DNA of 64,000 nucleotides from an uncultured Balneola sp. (GCA_902529115.1 CABZVB010000002.1:117485-181484); one strand, 5' to 3'. Shown: positions 38,482 through 47,682, counted from the first letter of the stretch. The notes: generated by a model not told the origin, from the letters alone. Made by a program: numbers and translations.

Positions 38482-41207
38482 AATTGTAGGTTTACCCCTA
38501 GGCTAGGGATAAATGGATACATAAAAATTGGCTCTCTCTTTAATTCAACCCAGGAGCTTCGTCTTAAAAAATCTGGCACACCTACGGGATTAGGATCAAC
38601 AGGGTAGATTACATATTTATAACTTTGTACATTTTGAAAGTTAAATACATTAATAATATCCACATATAGATCATATCTAATACTACTATTTTTACCACTA
38701 TACTGCGCCCTTAAGTCAATTCTGTTGTAAGCTGGATAACGTTTTTGATTAACGTTTTCAAGTTCCCCAAAATCAGGATTTAATTGAATATTACCCGTTT
38801 CTGGATCTGAAATAAAAAATGAATCACCTTGCCATGTGAAGTTCATAGGATCCAGTCCTATAGGCTCCGTATATGGAAGACCCGTCCCTAATCTCCATGT
38901 GAAATTAAAACTCCAAGCATCAGAGAATTGAAAATTTGAAATTAAGTTCATCGTATGTCTTCTATCATAATCGAATGGATAACTAAATTGAATACCCTCT
39001 ACTTCTTCTTTACGCTCTGATTTTGCCCATATATAAGAAAACCAACCTGAGAATTTATTGTTATATGAAGGATATTTTTGAATAAGTAATTCTATTCCTT
39101 CTGATCTACCTGTACCATTATTAACGGGGGTATTAGTTAACTTCCATTCGCGTTGCAGTTCGAAATAATAATTCTGAGGATTTAACATTGTGTTACCTTT
39201 ATTAGTAACAGGATTAAAAACATCCTCAATTACTAGTAAATTTTGATAGCTTCGTGTAATTAATTTTTGATATTCTTTGATGTAACCCTCTATTTCAATT
39301 TGCCAGCTTTTTCCTATGTTTTTTGTTAAGCCTAATACAACTTGTTGCGACTGTTCAGATTGCAACGTATTGACTGTATTAAATTTTGACACATTAAAAA
39401 TGTTATCTGGCTCTATCAATTTTTCAAATCCAGGACTCTGAACATATGTTCCACCTCCAAAACGTATGGTCCAGCCTTTAGCTGGTAATAATGATATTCC
39501 AAAACGTGGTAGCAAGTACGCCTCATTATTTATTCCATATTGGATATAACGTAATCCAGGCTGAATAAAGAATCGATTTTTCATAAGTTCTAACCGATAA
39601 TTTGCATAGGCATAGATGCGATCCGTTTTAGCTCTGGAATCTAGTGTATCACCAAATGCCTCAAGCATACTTGATGCATATTCAAAAGTTCTAAACATAA
39701 TTTGACCTAGATCATTAAGACCCAAATCAATATCCAAATTATTGATTAATTGATCATATCCACCTCCTATCTCTAATTCATGCCGCGGTAATGTGAAAAA
39801 TAAACGAGTACCGGCTGTATATTTTTCAAATGTATATAGTTGATCATAATCAATTACTATACTGTCTGTATCACTTACTGGAGATTCCCATAGAAACCCG
39901 GTACCTGGTATAACACCAGGCTTAAAATCACCTGCAATTCCATTATCACCGGTATTCTTGTAATAATTCGAGTACAAATGAGACTGAAAGAAAGGTGCTG
40001 GACTGTAAGTCCATCGTACACCTAAGGCTCGATTAGTAGATGATTGAGCACCAGAAAAATTTTCCCTATCTGACTCCAATTCACCAAATTGATCCTCCCT
40101 TGCAATCCAATCAATCACGTCATCACTTAGTAGACTTGTTATTGAAATACTGTGACCAGTACCTGGCCTTAATTCAAGTTTTGCGGTCAAATCTGTAAAG
40201 TCTGGGAACGCGATATCATTCTGGGTAACTACTCGCTGGGCAAAAGTATTGGCAAACGAATCAAAATACGTTTTTCGACCACTCACGATCCACGATGATT
40301 CCCAAAAAGGGATCGCTCCCTTCATCGTTAATGCAGCTATTGTTGCATCCACTTCGAGTTGAGTTTCAAATACTTTAGTAGGATTTCCAGTGGTTGTATT
40401 AATTACCAAAACAGAAGACAAACGATCTCCAAAACTTGCTGGAAAAGCGCCTGCATAAAAGTCGATGTCTCGAATAATATTTGAATTAAACAAACTACCT
40501 ACCCCATTGGCCTGGTATGGACTATAAATTTCAATATCATCAAGCACAAATAGATTCTGGTTAGCCTCACCACCTCGCACGATCAATTGGGACGAATAAT
40601 CACTAGTTGATGTAACACTTGGCACCACCTTAAGCAAATTAAACACATTACCCTGACCACCAGCAAGGCTTTGAACTTGGGTTGAGCTAATTCTTTGAAC
40701 TGAGGTCAATGTTGAAGTTGAATCTTGAAAACTACTAGCTTGTACTTGAATTTCCCCAAATTTGACAACATCAGCATCTAAAAAAAGTCGCAGCCGATTT
40801 GGTAATTCTTCAGGAATCCTGATAGGCATGCTTAACTCTTTGAATCCGATATATCGTACAACTAATAGATATGTTCCAGATGGTATACCTTCTATAGTAA
40901 AACGCCCATTAGCATCGGTTGATGTTCCTTTAATCCGCCGATTCTGAGTAATTTCTAGTGATTCTTGACTAGATAATTGTTCTTTTTGGTTATCTTTTAA
41001 TGATTTGAAATCAGCTTCATTTATCTGAAGTAATTCTAAGGTTACACCTATTAAAGCACTATTATCCTCATTAGATTGGACAGTCCCATCGAGATCAAAA
41101 TTTTGAATTGATTGTGCATTGAGAATTTGATGATCAGTAACATGAGGTAATAATGAACTAGTTATCAAAGCAAGTAGAAGTGTGTTGAGATTAATTCTTG
41201 AAATCAT
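38478..41207 (-). CDS. TonB-dependent receptor with carboxypeptidase-regulatory-like N-domain
   Basis: A 909-residue outer-membrane receptor. Order: signal peptide (residues 1-31, ending LNAQ), a CarboxypepD_reg-like domain (about 36-150; GTSTDANGRFTIEGIPSGTYLLVVRYIGF), a plug domain (about 160-270; LKVVPSVTSTSDYSSQLIVRGG, QNLFVLDDIEIY, FPASFGDRLSSVL) and a 22-strand barrel ending in PSLGVNLQF, with the terminal Phe typical of outer-membrane proteins. The ligand is unknown, and no SusD-like partner follows. It is convergent with the OprB-type porin, so this may be a nutrient-uptake locus (inference). Confidence 0.93.
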   Translation of the reverse strand: MISRINLNTLLLALITSSLLPHVTDHQILNAQSIQNFDLDGTVQSNEDNSALIGVTLELLQINEADFKSLKDNQKEQLSSQESLEITQNRRIKGTSTDANGRFTIEGIPSGTYLLVVRYIGFKELSMPIRIPEELPNRLRLFLDADVVKFGEIQVQASSFQDSTSTLTSVQRISSTQVQSLAGGQGNVFNLLKVVPSVTSTSDYSSQLIVRGGEANQNLFVLDDIEIYSPYQANGVGSLFNSNIIRDIDFYAGAFPASFGDRLSSVLVINTTTGNPTKVFETQLEVDATIAALTMKGAIPFWESSWIVSGRKTYFDSFANTFAQRVVTQNDIAFPDFTDLTAKLELRPGTGHSISITSLLSDDVIDWIAREDQFGELESDRENFSGAQSSTNRALGVRWTYSPAPFFQSHLYSNYYKNTGDNGIAGDFKPGVIPGTGFLWESPVSDTDSIVIDYDQLYTFEKYTAGTRLFFTLPRHELEIGGGYDQLINNLDIDLGLNDLGQIMFRTFEYASSMLEAFGDTLDSRAKTDRIYAYANYRLELMKNRFFIQPGLRYIQYGINNEAYLLPRFGISLLPAKGWTIRFGGGTYVQSPGFEKLIEPDNIFNVSKFNTVNTLQSEQSQQVVLGLTKNIGKSWQIEIEGYIKEYQKLITRSYQNLLVIEDVFNPVTNKGNTMLNPQNYYFELQREWKLTNTPVNNGTGRSEGIELLIQKYPSYNNKFSGWFSYIWAKSERKEEVEGIQFSYPFDYDRRHTMNLISNFQFSDAWSFNFTWRLGTGLPYTEPIGLDPMNFTWQGDSFFISDPETGNIQLNPDFGELENVNQKRYPAYNRIDLRAQYSGKNSSIRYDLYVDIINVFNFQNVQSYKYVIYPVDPNPVGVPDFLRRSSWVELKREPIFMYPFIPSLGVNLQF

Positions 41208-41284
41208 GAAGATGGGTAAATAAACAAATGTGATAGATGCGTAAAGTAGTAAAAGGTAACTATTTATCCACTAGCTTAATACAT

Positions 41285-41536
41285 TTACCCTCTATGATTT
41301 GGAGATTTGAAACGTATAGATTTTGAACTGGCATTGTGCTTAGTTTTACGACCTGACACACGCTCTCGCCACATAGTAAATGAGCTTTGTTTCATTTCTG
41401 AGCGCATTATTTTGCGTACTTCTGCCTCTTTTAACCCAAATTGATATTCAATGGCTTCAAAAGGCGTTCGATCTTCCCAGGCCATTTCTACAATACGATC
41501 TATTTGGGATTGGGTAAACTTATTTTGAGGCTTCAT
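41285..41536 (-). CDS. TIGR03643 family small protein
   Basis: The frame is open from 41575, but the ATG at 41536 gives the lead seen in the family (MKPQNKFTQSQIDRIVEMAWEDR). The conserved block continues with TPFEAIEYQFGL, KEAEVRKIMR, SFTMWRERVSGRKTKH. The first 50 residues look like a helix-turn-helix-type unit, and the tail is basic, so a nucleic-acid-binding role is possible. The function is unknown. It lies 78 bases upstream of the TonB receptor gene on the same strand. Confidence 0.85.
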   Translation of the reverse strand: MKPQNKFTQSQIDRIVEMAWEDRTPFEAIEYQFGLKEAEVRKIMRSEMKQSSFTMWRERVSGRKTKHNASSKSIRFKSPNHRG

Positions 41537-41934
41537 ATAAAATATATCTACATATGTGAATGTTTTATTAGGCACTAAAGCTTTATCAAATATTCTTTAT
41601 GCAAAGAATAAATAAGTAGCAATTCATAAAATAGCCAGTACTTGTAACTACTTTAAGTTGAAAACGATTCCATCAACTGCTTACCAATTCTACACTTAAC
41701 TCCATCAAGCAACCAAAAAATAACTAGAAATGAGTAAGTAGTTCAATTATATCATTCACCACCAGATTGTTTTTCATAAAATATCACGTATACTCTAGAA
41801 CTACAGTTATCTGTTCAAGATATTTAATCGGATACTATGCAGCTCACAATTCAAATACACAAATCAATATTTATTTATCAGATTAAAAACTATAAATAAG
41901 TTTATATCCTAATAGACGCATAACTTCAATATTC
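41537..41934. other. Intergenic region without a recognisable gene
   Basis: About 400 A+T-rich bases between the TIGR03643 gene and the ACT-domain gene, which diverge from it. A seven-base-pair hairpin (ATTCTTT/AAAGAAT at 41592-41609) lies in the leader of the TIGR03643 gene. No open frame with family likeness was found on either strand. It should hold the two divergent promoters. Confidence 0.6.
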
Positions 41935-42330
41935 ATGGTTAATGGTGAAAATAATATCAGAAAACTAGTAAAAGGTTTGAATCCTAAGTTGAATGACGGT
42001 GAATATGTTTTTACAACTGTAAATGACATAGAGTCGTTAGATATCAAAGAAGTAATATGCGCTTTTAGAGGAGAAGAAGAAATAACCCTGGTATTAAAAA
42101 AAAGCAAGGCAGACCAATTAGGCCTTAAATATTATTTTATTGCAAGCTGGATAACACTAAAAATACATTCATCACTTAATGCAGTTGGACTTACTTCCAT
42201 TTTTTCAACTGAACTTGCCAAAAATAAAATCAGCTGTAACATAATTGCAGGCTACTATCATGATCATATCTTTGTACCAACCAAAGATTCTTTGAGGGCA
42301 TTAACTATTCTAAGAAATTTATCAGATTAA
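41935..42330 (+). CDS. ACT domain-containing protein (DUF2241-like)
   Basis: Two tandem ACT-like folds in 131 residues. The first half has LVKGLNPKLNDGEYVFTTV, which matches the usual start of this small family; the second half has WITLKIHSSLNAVGLTSIFSTELAKNKISCNIIAGYYHDHIFVP, where the motif LNAVGLTS then SCNIIAGYYHDHIFVP marks the ACT_7-type domain. Related to the regulatory part of aspartate kinases, it probably binds an amino acid, but no enzyme domain is attached. It stands alone in an A+T-rich area. Confidence 0.82.
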   Translation: MVNGENNIRKLVKGLNPKLNDGEYVFTTVNDIESLDIKEVICAFRGEEEITLVLKKSKADQLGLKYYFIASWITLKIHSSLNAVGLTSIFSTELAKNKISCNIIAGYYHDHIFVPTKDSLRALTILRNLSD

Positions 42331-42416
42331 TTTAAACTCTAGAATCCATTCTTATAGATAGAATATTATAATCCATCTTAATTTCTGCTATTGATTCAAT
42401 ATAAATTAGATAAAGT

Positions 42417-42524
42417 TTAATTGTCCCTTTCTTCAAAATTTTCTTTTTGTGATTTATTTACGCGATTAATTATCGCCATAATCAATAAAACAAAAAGGCT
42501 TCCATAGATTATAATTTGCCACAT
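42417..42524 (-). CDS. Small single-span membrane protein (35 aa)
   Basis: Short frame beginning MWQIIIYGSLFVLLIMAIIN, one hydrophobic helix followed by a charged tail (RVNKSQKENFEERDN). It starts 11 bases after the stop of the YbjQ-like gene on the same strand, a spacing that suggests co-transcription. No family is recognised; the call rests on composition and position. Confidence 0.42.
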   Translation of the reverse strand: MWQIIIYGSLFVLLIMAIINRVNKSQKENFEERDN

Positions 42525-42535
42525 TTTTAAATATT

Positions 42536-42850
42536 TTATTTAATTTTTACTGCCGTACCATATGCCAGAACTTCGGCTGCTCCTTGAGTTATTACCGAAG
42601 TCATAAATCTCACATTTACAATAGCATCTGCATCAAGGCCATTTGCATCCTCAATCATTCTTGTTATAGCCTGTTCTCTAGAAGTTGCTTGAAGTTTAGT
42701 ATACTCTTCAATTTCACCACCGACCAGGTTTTTGATACCTGCAAAAATATCACGACCAACATTTCTAGCCCTTACTGTGGAACCTCTAGCTATTCCAAGG
42801 ACTTCAGTTATTTCTTTACCAGGAATTGTTTCTGTTGTACTTATAATCAT
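42536..42850 (-). CDS. YbjQ/DUF74 family heavy-metal-binding-domain protein
   Basis: The ATG at 42850 gives 104 residues with the typical start (MIISTTETIPGKEI), better than the upstream ATG at 42883. Conserved positions include VLGIARGSTVRARNVGRDI, KNLVGGEIEEYTKL, ARE-type SREQAITRM and ADAIVNVRFMTS. The family forms a pentameric cytoplasmic fold; metal binding was proposed from structure, but the role is not known. Followed by a small membrane protein gene. Confidence 0.9.
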   Translation of the reverse strand: MIISTTETIPGKEITEVLGIARGSTVRARNVGRDIFAGIKNLVGGEIEEYTKLQATSREQAITRMIEDANGLDADAIVNVRFMTSVITQGAAEVLAYGTAVKIK

Positions 42851-43042
42851 AATGGTTAGTTTAGTGACTGAAAAAAATCTCAACTTAGAATAATGTGAGA
42901 CTTATTATAGAAAAATATTGAATATAATTGAAAGTAAGTTAGTTATAATCCCAATAAAACTGGTTGGATTAACTGGCTAAAAGGGATAATTCAAAGATTA
43001 ATTACTGCTTATTTTATTTTCAAATAAAATTATTCGAAATTT

Positions 43043-43216
43043 ATGAGGAAGTTTATTACATACTTTATCCTATTTAACGGTTTGATATTAATTATTTCAT
43101 TCATCGGTGAAGATGATTTTGGGGTTTCAGACGAAGTTGGATATCTAGTAGTTATTAGTATATGTTTATTAACGGCTTTCTTTCTTGAGTATTTTATTCC
43201 AAAAGTTAAAGAGTAG
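43043..43216 (+). CDS. Small membrane protein (57 aa)
   Basis: A frame of 57 residues with two hydrophobic segments, at about 4-21 (ITYFILFNGLILIISFIG) and 35-52 (GYLVVISICLLTAFFLEYF), joined by an acidic loop (GEDDFGVSDE), and a Lys-rich end. It resembles a hairpin membrane protein with both ends inside. No family is recognised, and the surrounding bases carry no competing frame. Confidence 0.45.
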   Translation: MRKFITYFILFNGLILIISFIGEDDFGVSDEVGYLVVISICLLTAFFLEYFIPKVKE

Positions 43217-43249
43217 CTGTTATTAAAATGAAGAAGAAAATTAAAAAAT

Positions 43250-43489
43250 CTAATCTTCTTTGGAACTACATTCTCCTTGAGAATAACTATTTACTCCACT
43301 GGCCTTAGCTAAACAAGCATTTGGATAGTTATTTCCATCACAACCACAAACTGGCACATATTGCTTAGTACATACTTTATTCAAATCTGGCTCTGAAAGA
43401 CAAGTAGTATTTGATTCTTGTTTTTCACTACAAGTCATAAACAATGAAAAGAGAAATAGAGATAGTATACCTAACTTAATTCTATACAT
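43250..43489 (-). CDS. Kazal-type protease-inhibitor-like lipoprotein
   Basis: 79 residues: a lipoprotein leader with lipidated Cys20 (SLFMTC) and a single Kazal-like module. The module has the cysteine spacing and the motif VPVCGCDGNNYPNACLAKASGV, then YSQGEC. Kazal domains inhibit serine proteases through the loop before PVCG; bacterial ones on the cell surface may guard against host or neighbour proteases (inference). The leader is followed by an acidic/Gln-rich stretch (SEKQES). It stands alone between small genes. Confidence 0.88.
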   Translation of the reverse strand: MYRIKLGILSLFLFSLFMTCSEKQESNTTCLSEPDLNKVCTKQYVPVCGCDGNNYPNACLAKASGVNSYSQGECSSKED

Positions 43490-43601
43490 GTTATATCGAC
43501 TAACCTATTGACTTAGATAATATGCGATTAATTATCTTTGATTTATTCAAACAATAATTACAAAAATTTAAATGTAAATTACAAATAGAATGTACTCGGC
43601 C

Positions 43602-45818
43602 TCAATTATTTGGACAAGTTCCCCACAAAGGCTTGTTCTCCTCTCTCAAGGCTGAATCAAATGAAAAAAGTTCTGGTTCAATAATAATTGTCGGTACGCA
43701 CCAATCTACCAATTCTTGATTAAATGATTTGGCTCCATTAAACATCCCTGACATATCAATAACTGAACCTACATTCCAATCTCCAATATCTTGATTAAAT
43801 AGTTTTGAACCACTGAACATGAATTTCATGTTCACAACATTGGCAACTTGCCAATTACTTATATTTTGATTGAATTCCGAAGCATTAAAAAATGTACTAT
43901 CCATCATTTCAACTTTAGAAACATCCCAAGAAGATAGATCTTGGTCAAAAGAAATTGCATTTTTAAACATTGATGACAAGTTTGTAACCTTTGATACATT
44001 CCAAGTATCAATCGTTTGATTGAAATTGGTAGCCCCAGCAAAAATCCGACTCATATCTGTAACCTTTGATACATCCCAATTAAATATATTTTGATTGAAG
44101 GATACAGCATCTTCGAACAGACCTGAAATTTCTATTACATTGCTCGTATTCCAACTACCTATATTTTGATTAAATAATGTAGATTTAAACATATTTTTTA
44201 TGTTTGTTACATTGCTGATGTTCCAGTTGTTGATTGGCTGATTAAATGATGAGTTTTCAAACATGCCCTCCATATCAATTACATTGGAAACATCCCAGGT
44301 ACTAATTGACTGATTAAACTCTGAATTTTTAAACATATTTTTCATGTTTGTAACATTTGATACTCGCCATGAACTAATTGTTTTGTTAAAAACGGAATTA
44401 GCAAACATACTGACCATATTCTTTACATTAATGACTTGCCATGTACTTAAATCTTGATTGAACAAGGAGGCTTCAAACATACTTTCCATATTAGTAACAG
44501 ATTGAACATTCCAACTTTTAATATTTTGATTAAAGTCAGCACCTCTAAACATGTTACTCATATCTATTACATTAGATACATCCCAATTTGAGATATCTTT
44601 ATTAAAATTTGAACCTCCAAACATGCTTTTCATCAAAATAACATTGGATACATCCCAATTAGAAATATCTTGATTGAATTGTGAATTCTCAAAAGTACCT
44701 GACATATCTGTTACACTTGTTAATACCCATTCGCTCAAATCCATATTAAATTTAGTGTTTGCAAAAATACCTGACATATTTGTCAAGTTAGATACATCCC
44801 ATAGACTTATGTTGGTATTAAATTCTACAGCCCCAGCAAACATATTTTTCATATTTGCTACAGATGACACATCCCAATGAGATATATCACCATTAAAAGA
44901 CAATTCATCTTGAAATAATCCTGACATATCTGTTATACCACTTGTACAAGATCGAGGGGCATTCTCTACAGTAATTTGGGATACTGATCTCTTTGTATAC
45001 TCGATACCTCTAATTACACCTTTATCTCCAAGAGAGGCATTACCACAATAAATAGTCGTGCCGTTTTCCATCAACCAAAATTGTTGAAAAGTTGCGCTTA
45101 CTTCTAACGGTTTATTAACAGTGATTACAATTGATGTTGTAGTATCTGAAATATCTCCCGACCATCCTAAAAAAATCCAATTTTCATCTGCTTCAGCAGA
45201 TAAGGAGACTTTTGTACCATGATCAAAATCTTTAGACTTATCAATAACAATTGAATCAGTAACAATGCCACTGCCAATTATAGTAAGGTTAAGAGGATAA
45301 GATTTTAACTCAAAGATAGCCGTTACATTTATATCCTTTGTGACTTCTAAGGTCAATACAGAGTCAGTGCTAATTATATCTCCTTTCCACTCTTTAAATT
45401 CCCATCCCAATTCAGCATAAGGCCTTAATTCAATAAGTGTATTGTGCTCATATTCTGTTGATTTACTAGGTAAGATTCGCTCATATACTTGACCTTGACC
45501 AACGATTGTCACTGTCAATGGATATGATTTTAATCTAAATTCAGCTACTAAATTAATATCCTCAGTCACTAGAATGTTCAAAGGATTCTTACTTAGAGTT
45601 GAGTCGTTAGTCCAATCAAAGAAAACATACCCTGTATCAGGAACTGCCGTGATTGAAATCTCATCACCAGTAGCAAAAGCTTTCTCATCAGGAAAAATTG
45701 AAATGCTACCTCCATCTGTAGGAATTACAAGAGTATTAACAGAAAAAGATTGATTAGTTTCGGTACCACATTGGATCAAAACTAAACAAATAGCCAAATA
45801 GTAAATTAACCTGTTCAT
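43602..45818 (-). CDS. Surface lipoprotein: three InlB-type B-repeats followed by 17 DUF285 (BspA-like) repeats
   Basis: 738 residues with a lipoprotein leader (LVLIQC, Cys17). Residues about 33-245 hold three InlB B-repeat-like modules of about 70 residues, each with a GW-type core (GYVFFDWTND, GWEFKEWKGD and NWIFLGWSGD) and ending in AEF/AIF/ATF. The remainder is 17 units of the DUF285 type, about 24 residues each, with the pattern FNQxISxWDVSNVTxMxxMF. DUF285 proteins occur in Mycoplasma, Lactobacillus and marine Bacteroidota as surface adhesins. A short unrelated tail with two Cys (WCVP and WGTC) closes the protein. Role inferred: adhesion or binding. A+T-rich, like its surroundings. Confidence 0.9.
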   Translation of the reverse strand: MNRLIYYLAICLVLIQCGTETNQSFSVNTLVIPTDGGSISIFPDEKAFATGDEISITAVPDTGYVFFDWTNDSTLSKNPLNILVTEDINLVAEFRLKSYPLTVTIVGQGQVYERILPSKSTEYEHNTLIELRPYAELGWEFKEWKGDIISTDSVLTLEVTKDINVTAIFELKSYPLNLTIIGSGIVTDSIVIDKSKDFDHGTKVSLSAEADENWIFLGWSGDISDTTTSIVITVNKPLEVSATFQQFWLMENGTTIYCGNASLGDKGVIRGIEYTKRSVSQITVENAPRSCTSGITDMSGLFQDELSFNGDISHWDVSSVANMKNMFAGAVEFNTNISLWDVSNLTNMSGIFANTKFNMDLSEWVLTSVTDMSGTFENSQFNQDISNWDVSNVILMKSMFGGSNFNKDISNWDVSNVIDMSNMFRGADFNQNIKSWNVQSVTNMESMFEASLFNQDLSTWQVINVKNMVSMFANSVFNKTISSWRVSNVTNMKNMFKNSEFNQSISTWDVSNVIDMEGMFENSSFNQPINNWNISNVTNIKNMFKSTLFNQNIGSWNTSNVIEISGLFEDAVSFNQNIFNWDVSKVTDMSRIFAGATNFNQTIDTWNVSKVTNLSSMFKNAISFDQDLSSWDVSKVEMMDSTFFNASEFNQNISNWQVANVVNMKFMFSGSKLFNQDIGDWNVGSVIDMSGMFNGAKSFNQELVDWCVPTIIIEPELFSFDSALREENKPLWGTCPNN
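43660..44930 (-). repeat. In-frame tandem repeats of the DUF285 region
   Basis: Seventeen consecutive units of roughly 70-75 bases encode the FNQxISxWDV pattern. Units are diverged at the DNA level but share segments such as those for WDVSNV and NMKNMF, so recombination between units could change copy number. Confidence 0.85.
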
Positions 45819-46100
45819 CCGGATATAATATTATATTAACCTTTTAGTTATCGGCACAATTATGTCTTACATAAGAAATAAATTAGATCTATCTGATATA
45901 CATAAAATGTAAAGTATAGATACATCATACTTTGGTTGATCTACTTTAATCTTTATTGATTACTCATACCCATAATTTTTAGTCTGATGTACAGAGAATA
46001 TTTTTTTCTCTACATCTAGACTGTTCCTAATCGCCTAAAAAGTATAAAGTGTAATAGAAATGAGAAAACCAAATTTTTCATTAAGTGCTAGGGAAGAAAA
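45819..46100. other. Intergenic region upstream of the repeat lipoprotein gene
   Basis: About 280 very A+T-rich bases. It should contain the promoter of the repeat lipoprotein gene (minus strand). I see no open frame or RNA motif in it. Confidence 0.5.
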
Positions 46101-46138
46101 GAAAAAACCCTAACTTATCTCAATACAGTAAGTTAGGG
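46101..46138 (-). terminator. Rho-independent terminator of the tRNA(CAT) gene
   Basis: Perfect ten-base stem CCCTAACTTA/TAAGTTAGGG with an eleven-base loop, then TTTTTTC on the minus strand, ten bases beyond the tRNA 3' end. Confidence 0.9.
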
Positions 46139-46148
46139 TAAAATTATG

Positions 46149-46222
46149 TGGGCCCAGAGGGACTTGAACCCCCGACCAATCGATTATGAGTCGACTGCTC
46201 TAACCAACTGAGCTATGGGCCC
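46149..46222 (-). tRNA. tRNA with CAT anticodon, probably tRNA-Ile2 (lysidine type)
   Basis: A full 74-base cloverleaf on the minus strand: acceptor GGGCCCA/TGGGCCC, D-arm GCTCAGTTGGTTAGAGC, anticodon stem GTCGA/TCGAT with loop CTCATAA and a T-arm with GTTCAAGTC. The anticodon is CAT. The anticodon arm and variable region (GACTCATAATCG then TTGGTCG) resemble tRNA-Ile2, which needs lysidine at C34, more than elongator tRNA-Met, but this cannot be settled by eye. CCA is not encoded. Confidence 0.93.
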
Positions 46223-46447
46223 AAATCTAATAAACAATAAAAATACGAAGCTATAGCACTAGAAAAAAATATTTCTTAATGGAATTCTAAACACTATTGA
46301 ATCATTAGAATTACTTTAATTATAAAAAAAGAATAAAATCTAAGGCTAGACAATGAAATTAGCTCTGATTATGATGCTATTATTATTTCGCTGTATCTTT
46401 ACATATAGGTTAACTAAACCACATTTTATTGACTCAAATTTAACTTT

Positions 46448-47224
46448 ATGCTCACAAAACGAATTATTCCCTGCCTAGACATTAAAGATGGACGAACTGT
46501 AAAAGGAGTGAATTTCCTAGGGTTGATGGATGCTGGGGACCCAGTTGAACTTGCACAGCGATACAGTAATGAAGGTGCTGATGAACTTATTTTTTTAGAT
46601 ATCTCAGCCACTCAAGAGAAAAGAAAAACCTTGGTTAAATTGGTTCAAAGGATAGCGGAGGTAATCACAATCCCGTTCACCGTAGGCGGTGGAATAAAGA
46701 GCGTTGAAGAAATTGAAACCCTGCTGAAAGCGGGAGCCGATAAAGTATCGTTGAATAGCAGTATCATCCAGCGACCAGAACTAATTACTGAAGCATCTCA
46801 AGCATTTGGAGCTCAAGCTATCGTGGCTGCCATAGATATGAAAAGAATAGGAGGATGGACGGAAGAAAATCCAAAATGGGTGGTGTATACCCACGGGGGT
46901 ATAAAAAGGACCGACATAAATGCCCTTGAATGGGCTAAGGATACAGAGTCTTTAGGTGCTGGAGAATTATTGGTTACCAGTATGGATAGGGATGGAACCA
47001 AATCTGGTTTTGATTGTAAACTTCTATCAGTCATACACCAGTGCACTAATATTCCCCTCATTGCCAGTGGAGGTGCGGGCACGATTTCACATTGTATAAA
47101 CGCAATAAAAAAAGGAAAAGCGGATGCAGTTTTAGCCGCAAGTATTTTTCACTTTAGAGAGATTGAAATATCCGAGCTTAAGCTTCAAATGCATAAAGCA
47201 GGAATACCCTGCCGAATTATTTAA
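46448..47224 (+). CDS. hisF: Imidazole glycerol phosphate synthase cyclase subunit
   Basis: With HisH it closes the imidazole ring of histidine and releases AICAR. TIM-barrel with catalytic Asp11 ([12 protein letters not shown]) and Asp130 (AAIDMKR). Phosphate-binding glycine motifs TVGGGIK at about 78-84 and ASGGAGT near 203. Length of 258 is standard. hisH is not nearby. It is followed by a probable terminator and then gltB. Confidence 0.96.
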   Translation: MLTKRIIPCLDIKDGRTVKGVNFLGLMDAGDPVELAQRYSNEGADELIFLDISATQEKRKTLVKLVQRIAEVITIPFTVGGGIKSVEEIETLLKAGADKVSLNSSIIQRPELITEASQAFGAQAIVAAIDMKRIGGWTEENPKWVVYTHGGIKRTDINALEWAKDTESLGAGELLVTSMDRDGTKSGFDCKLLSVIHQCTNIPLIASGGAGTISHCINAIKKGKADAVLAASIFHFREIEISELKLQMHKAGIPCRII

Positions 47225-47290
47225 TAAAAATAGTTCAAAAAAATTTTTTTTATTTAGTCATTATATCGAAAATACCTTAATTATTTCTGG

Positions 47291-47321
47291 AAGCGATTCC
47301 GTGTGAAAGCGCTTTTTTTTT
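47291..47321 (+). terminator. Possible terminator of hisF
   Basis: Five-base stem AAGCG/CGCTT with a loop of about 14 bases, leading directly into a run of nine T. About 65 bases after the hisF stop. The stem is short, so strength is doubtful. Confidence 0.55.
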
Positions 47322-47682
47322 ATGTATTTAAGATTAATATAGTTAGGACACAAAAAGGCATTCATTCAAAGTCCTAAATCACCTAATATTCTTAGCTTTT
47401 ATTCTTCTGTATATGAAGGGCTTAAGTTTGACAAACTTATTTTTTTTACGATTTTTTGGACCTATCGTGTAGTTATTAAGGTTATAATTTGTAATTATAA
47501 ATATATGCTAAGAAAATTACCTTGAGTTGAATTTTATGCCTTGCCATTGTGACTGTCAAAGCAAAAAATCTGATTCAATGTTTGAGTAGTATAGAATAAG
47601 TATTGAGGATTTGTTTATAAATGTAAGGTGATCGGTATCAACTAGCATATTATCCTAGCCGCTCAAAATAAATCAATATTGT
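47322..47682. other. Long leader/intergenic region upstream of gltB, with an inverted repeat
   Basis: About 360 bases without a convincing gene. An inverted repeat TTATAAT-TTGTA-ATTATAA lies at 47482-47500, about 180 bases before the gltB start. Its left arm matches a -10 box, so it may be a promoter or operator for gltB. A 19-codon frame at 47413-47472 has no support. Confidence 0.5.

Noticed and set aside
47413..47472. 19-residue frame upstream of gltB as a leader peptide
   Set aside because: No run of regulatory codons and no terminator/antiterminator pair next to it.
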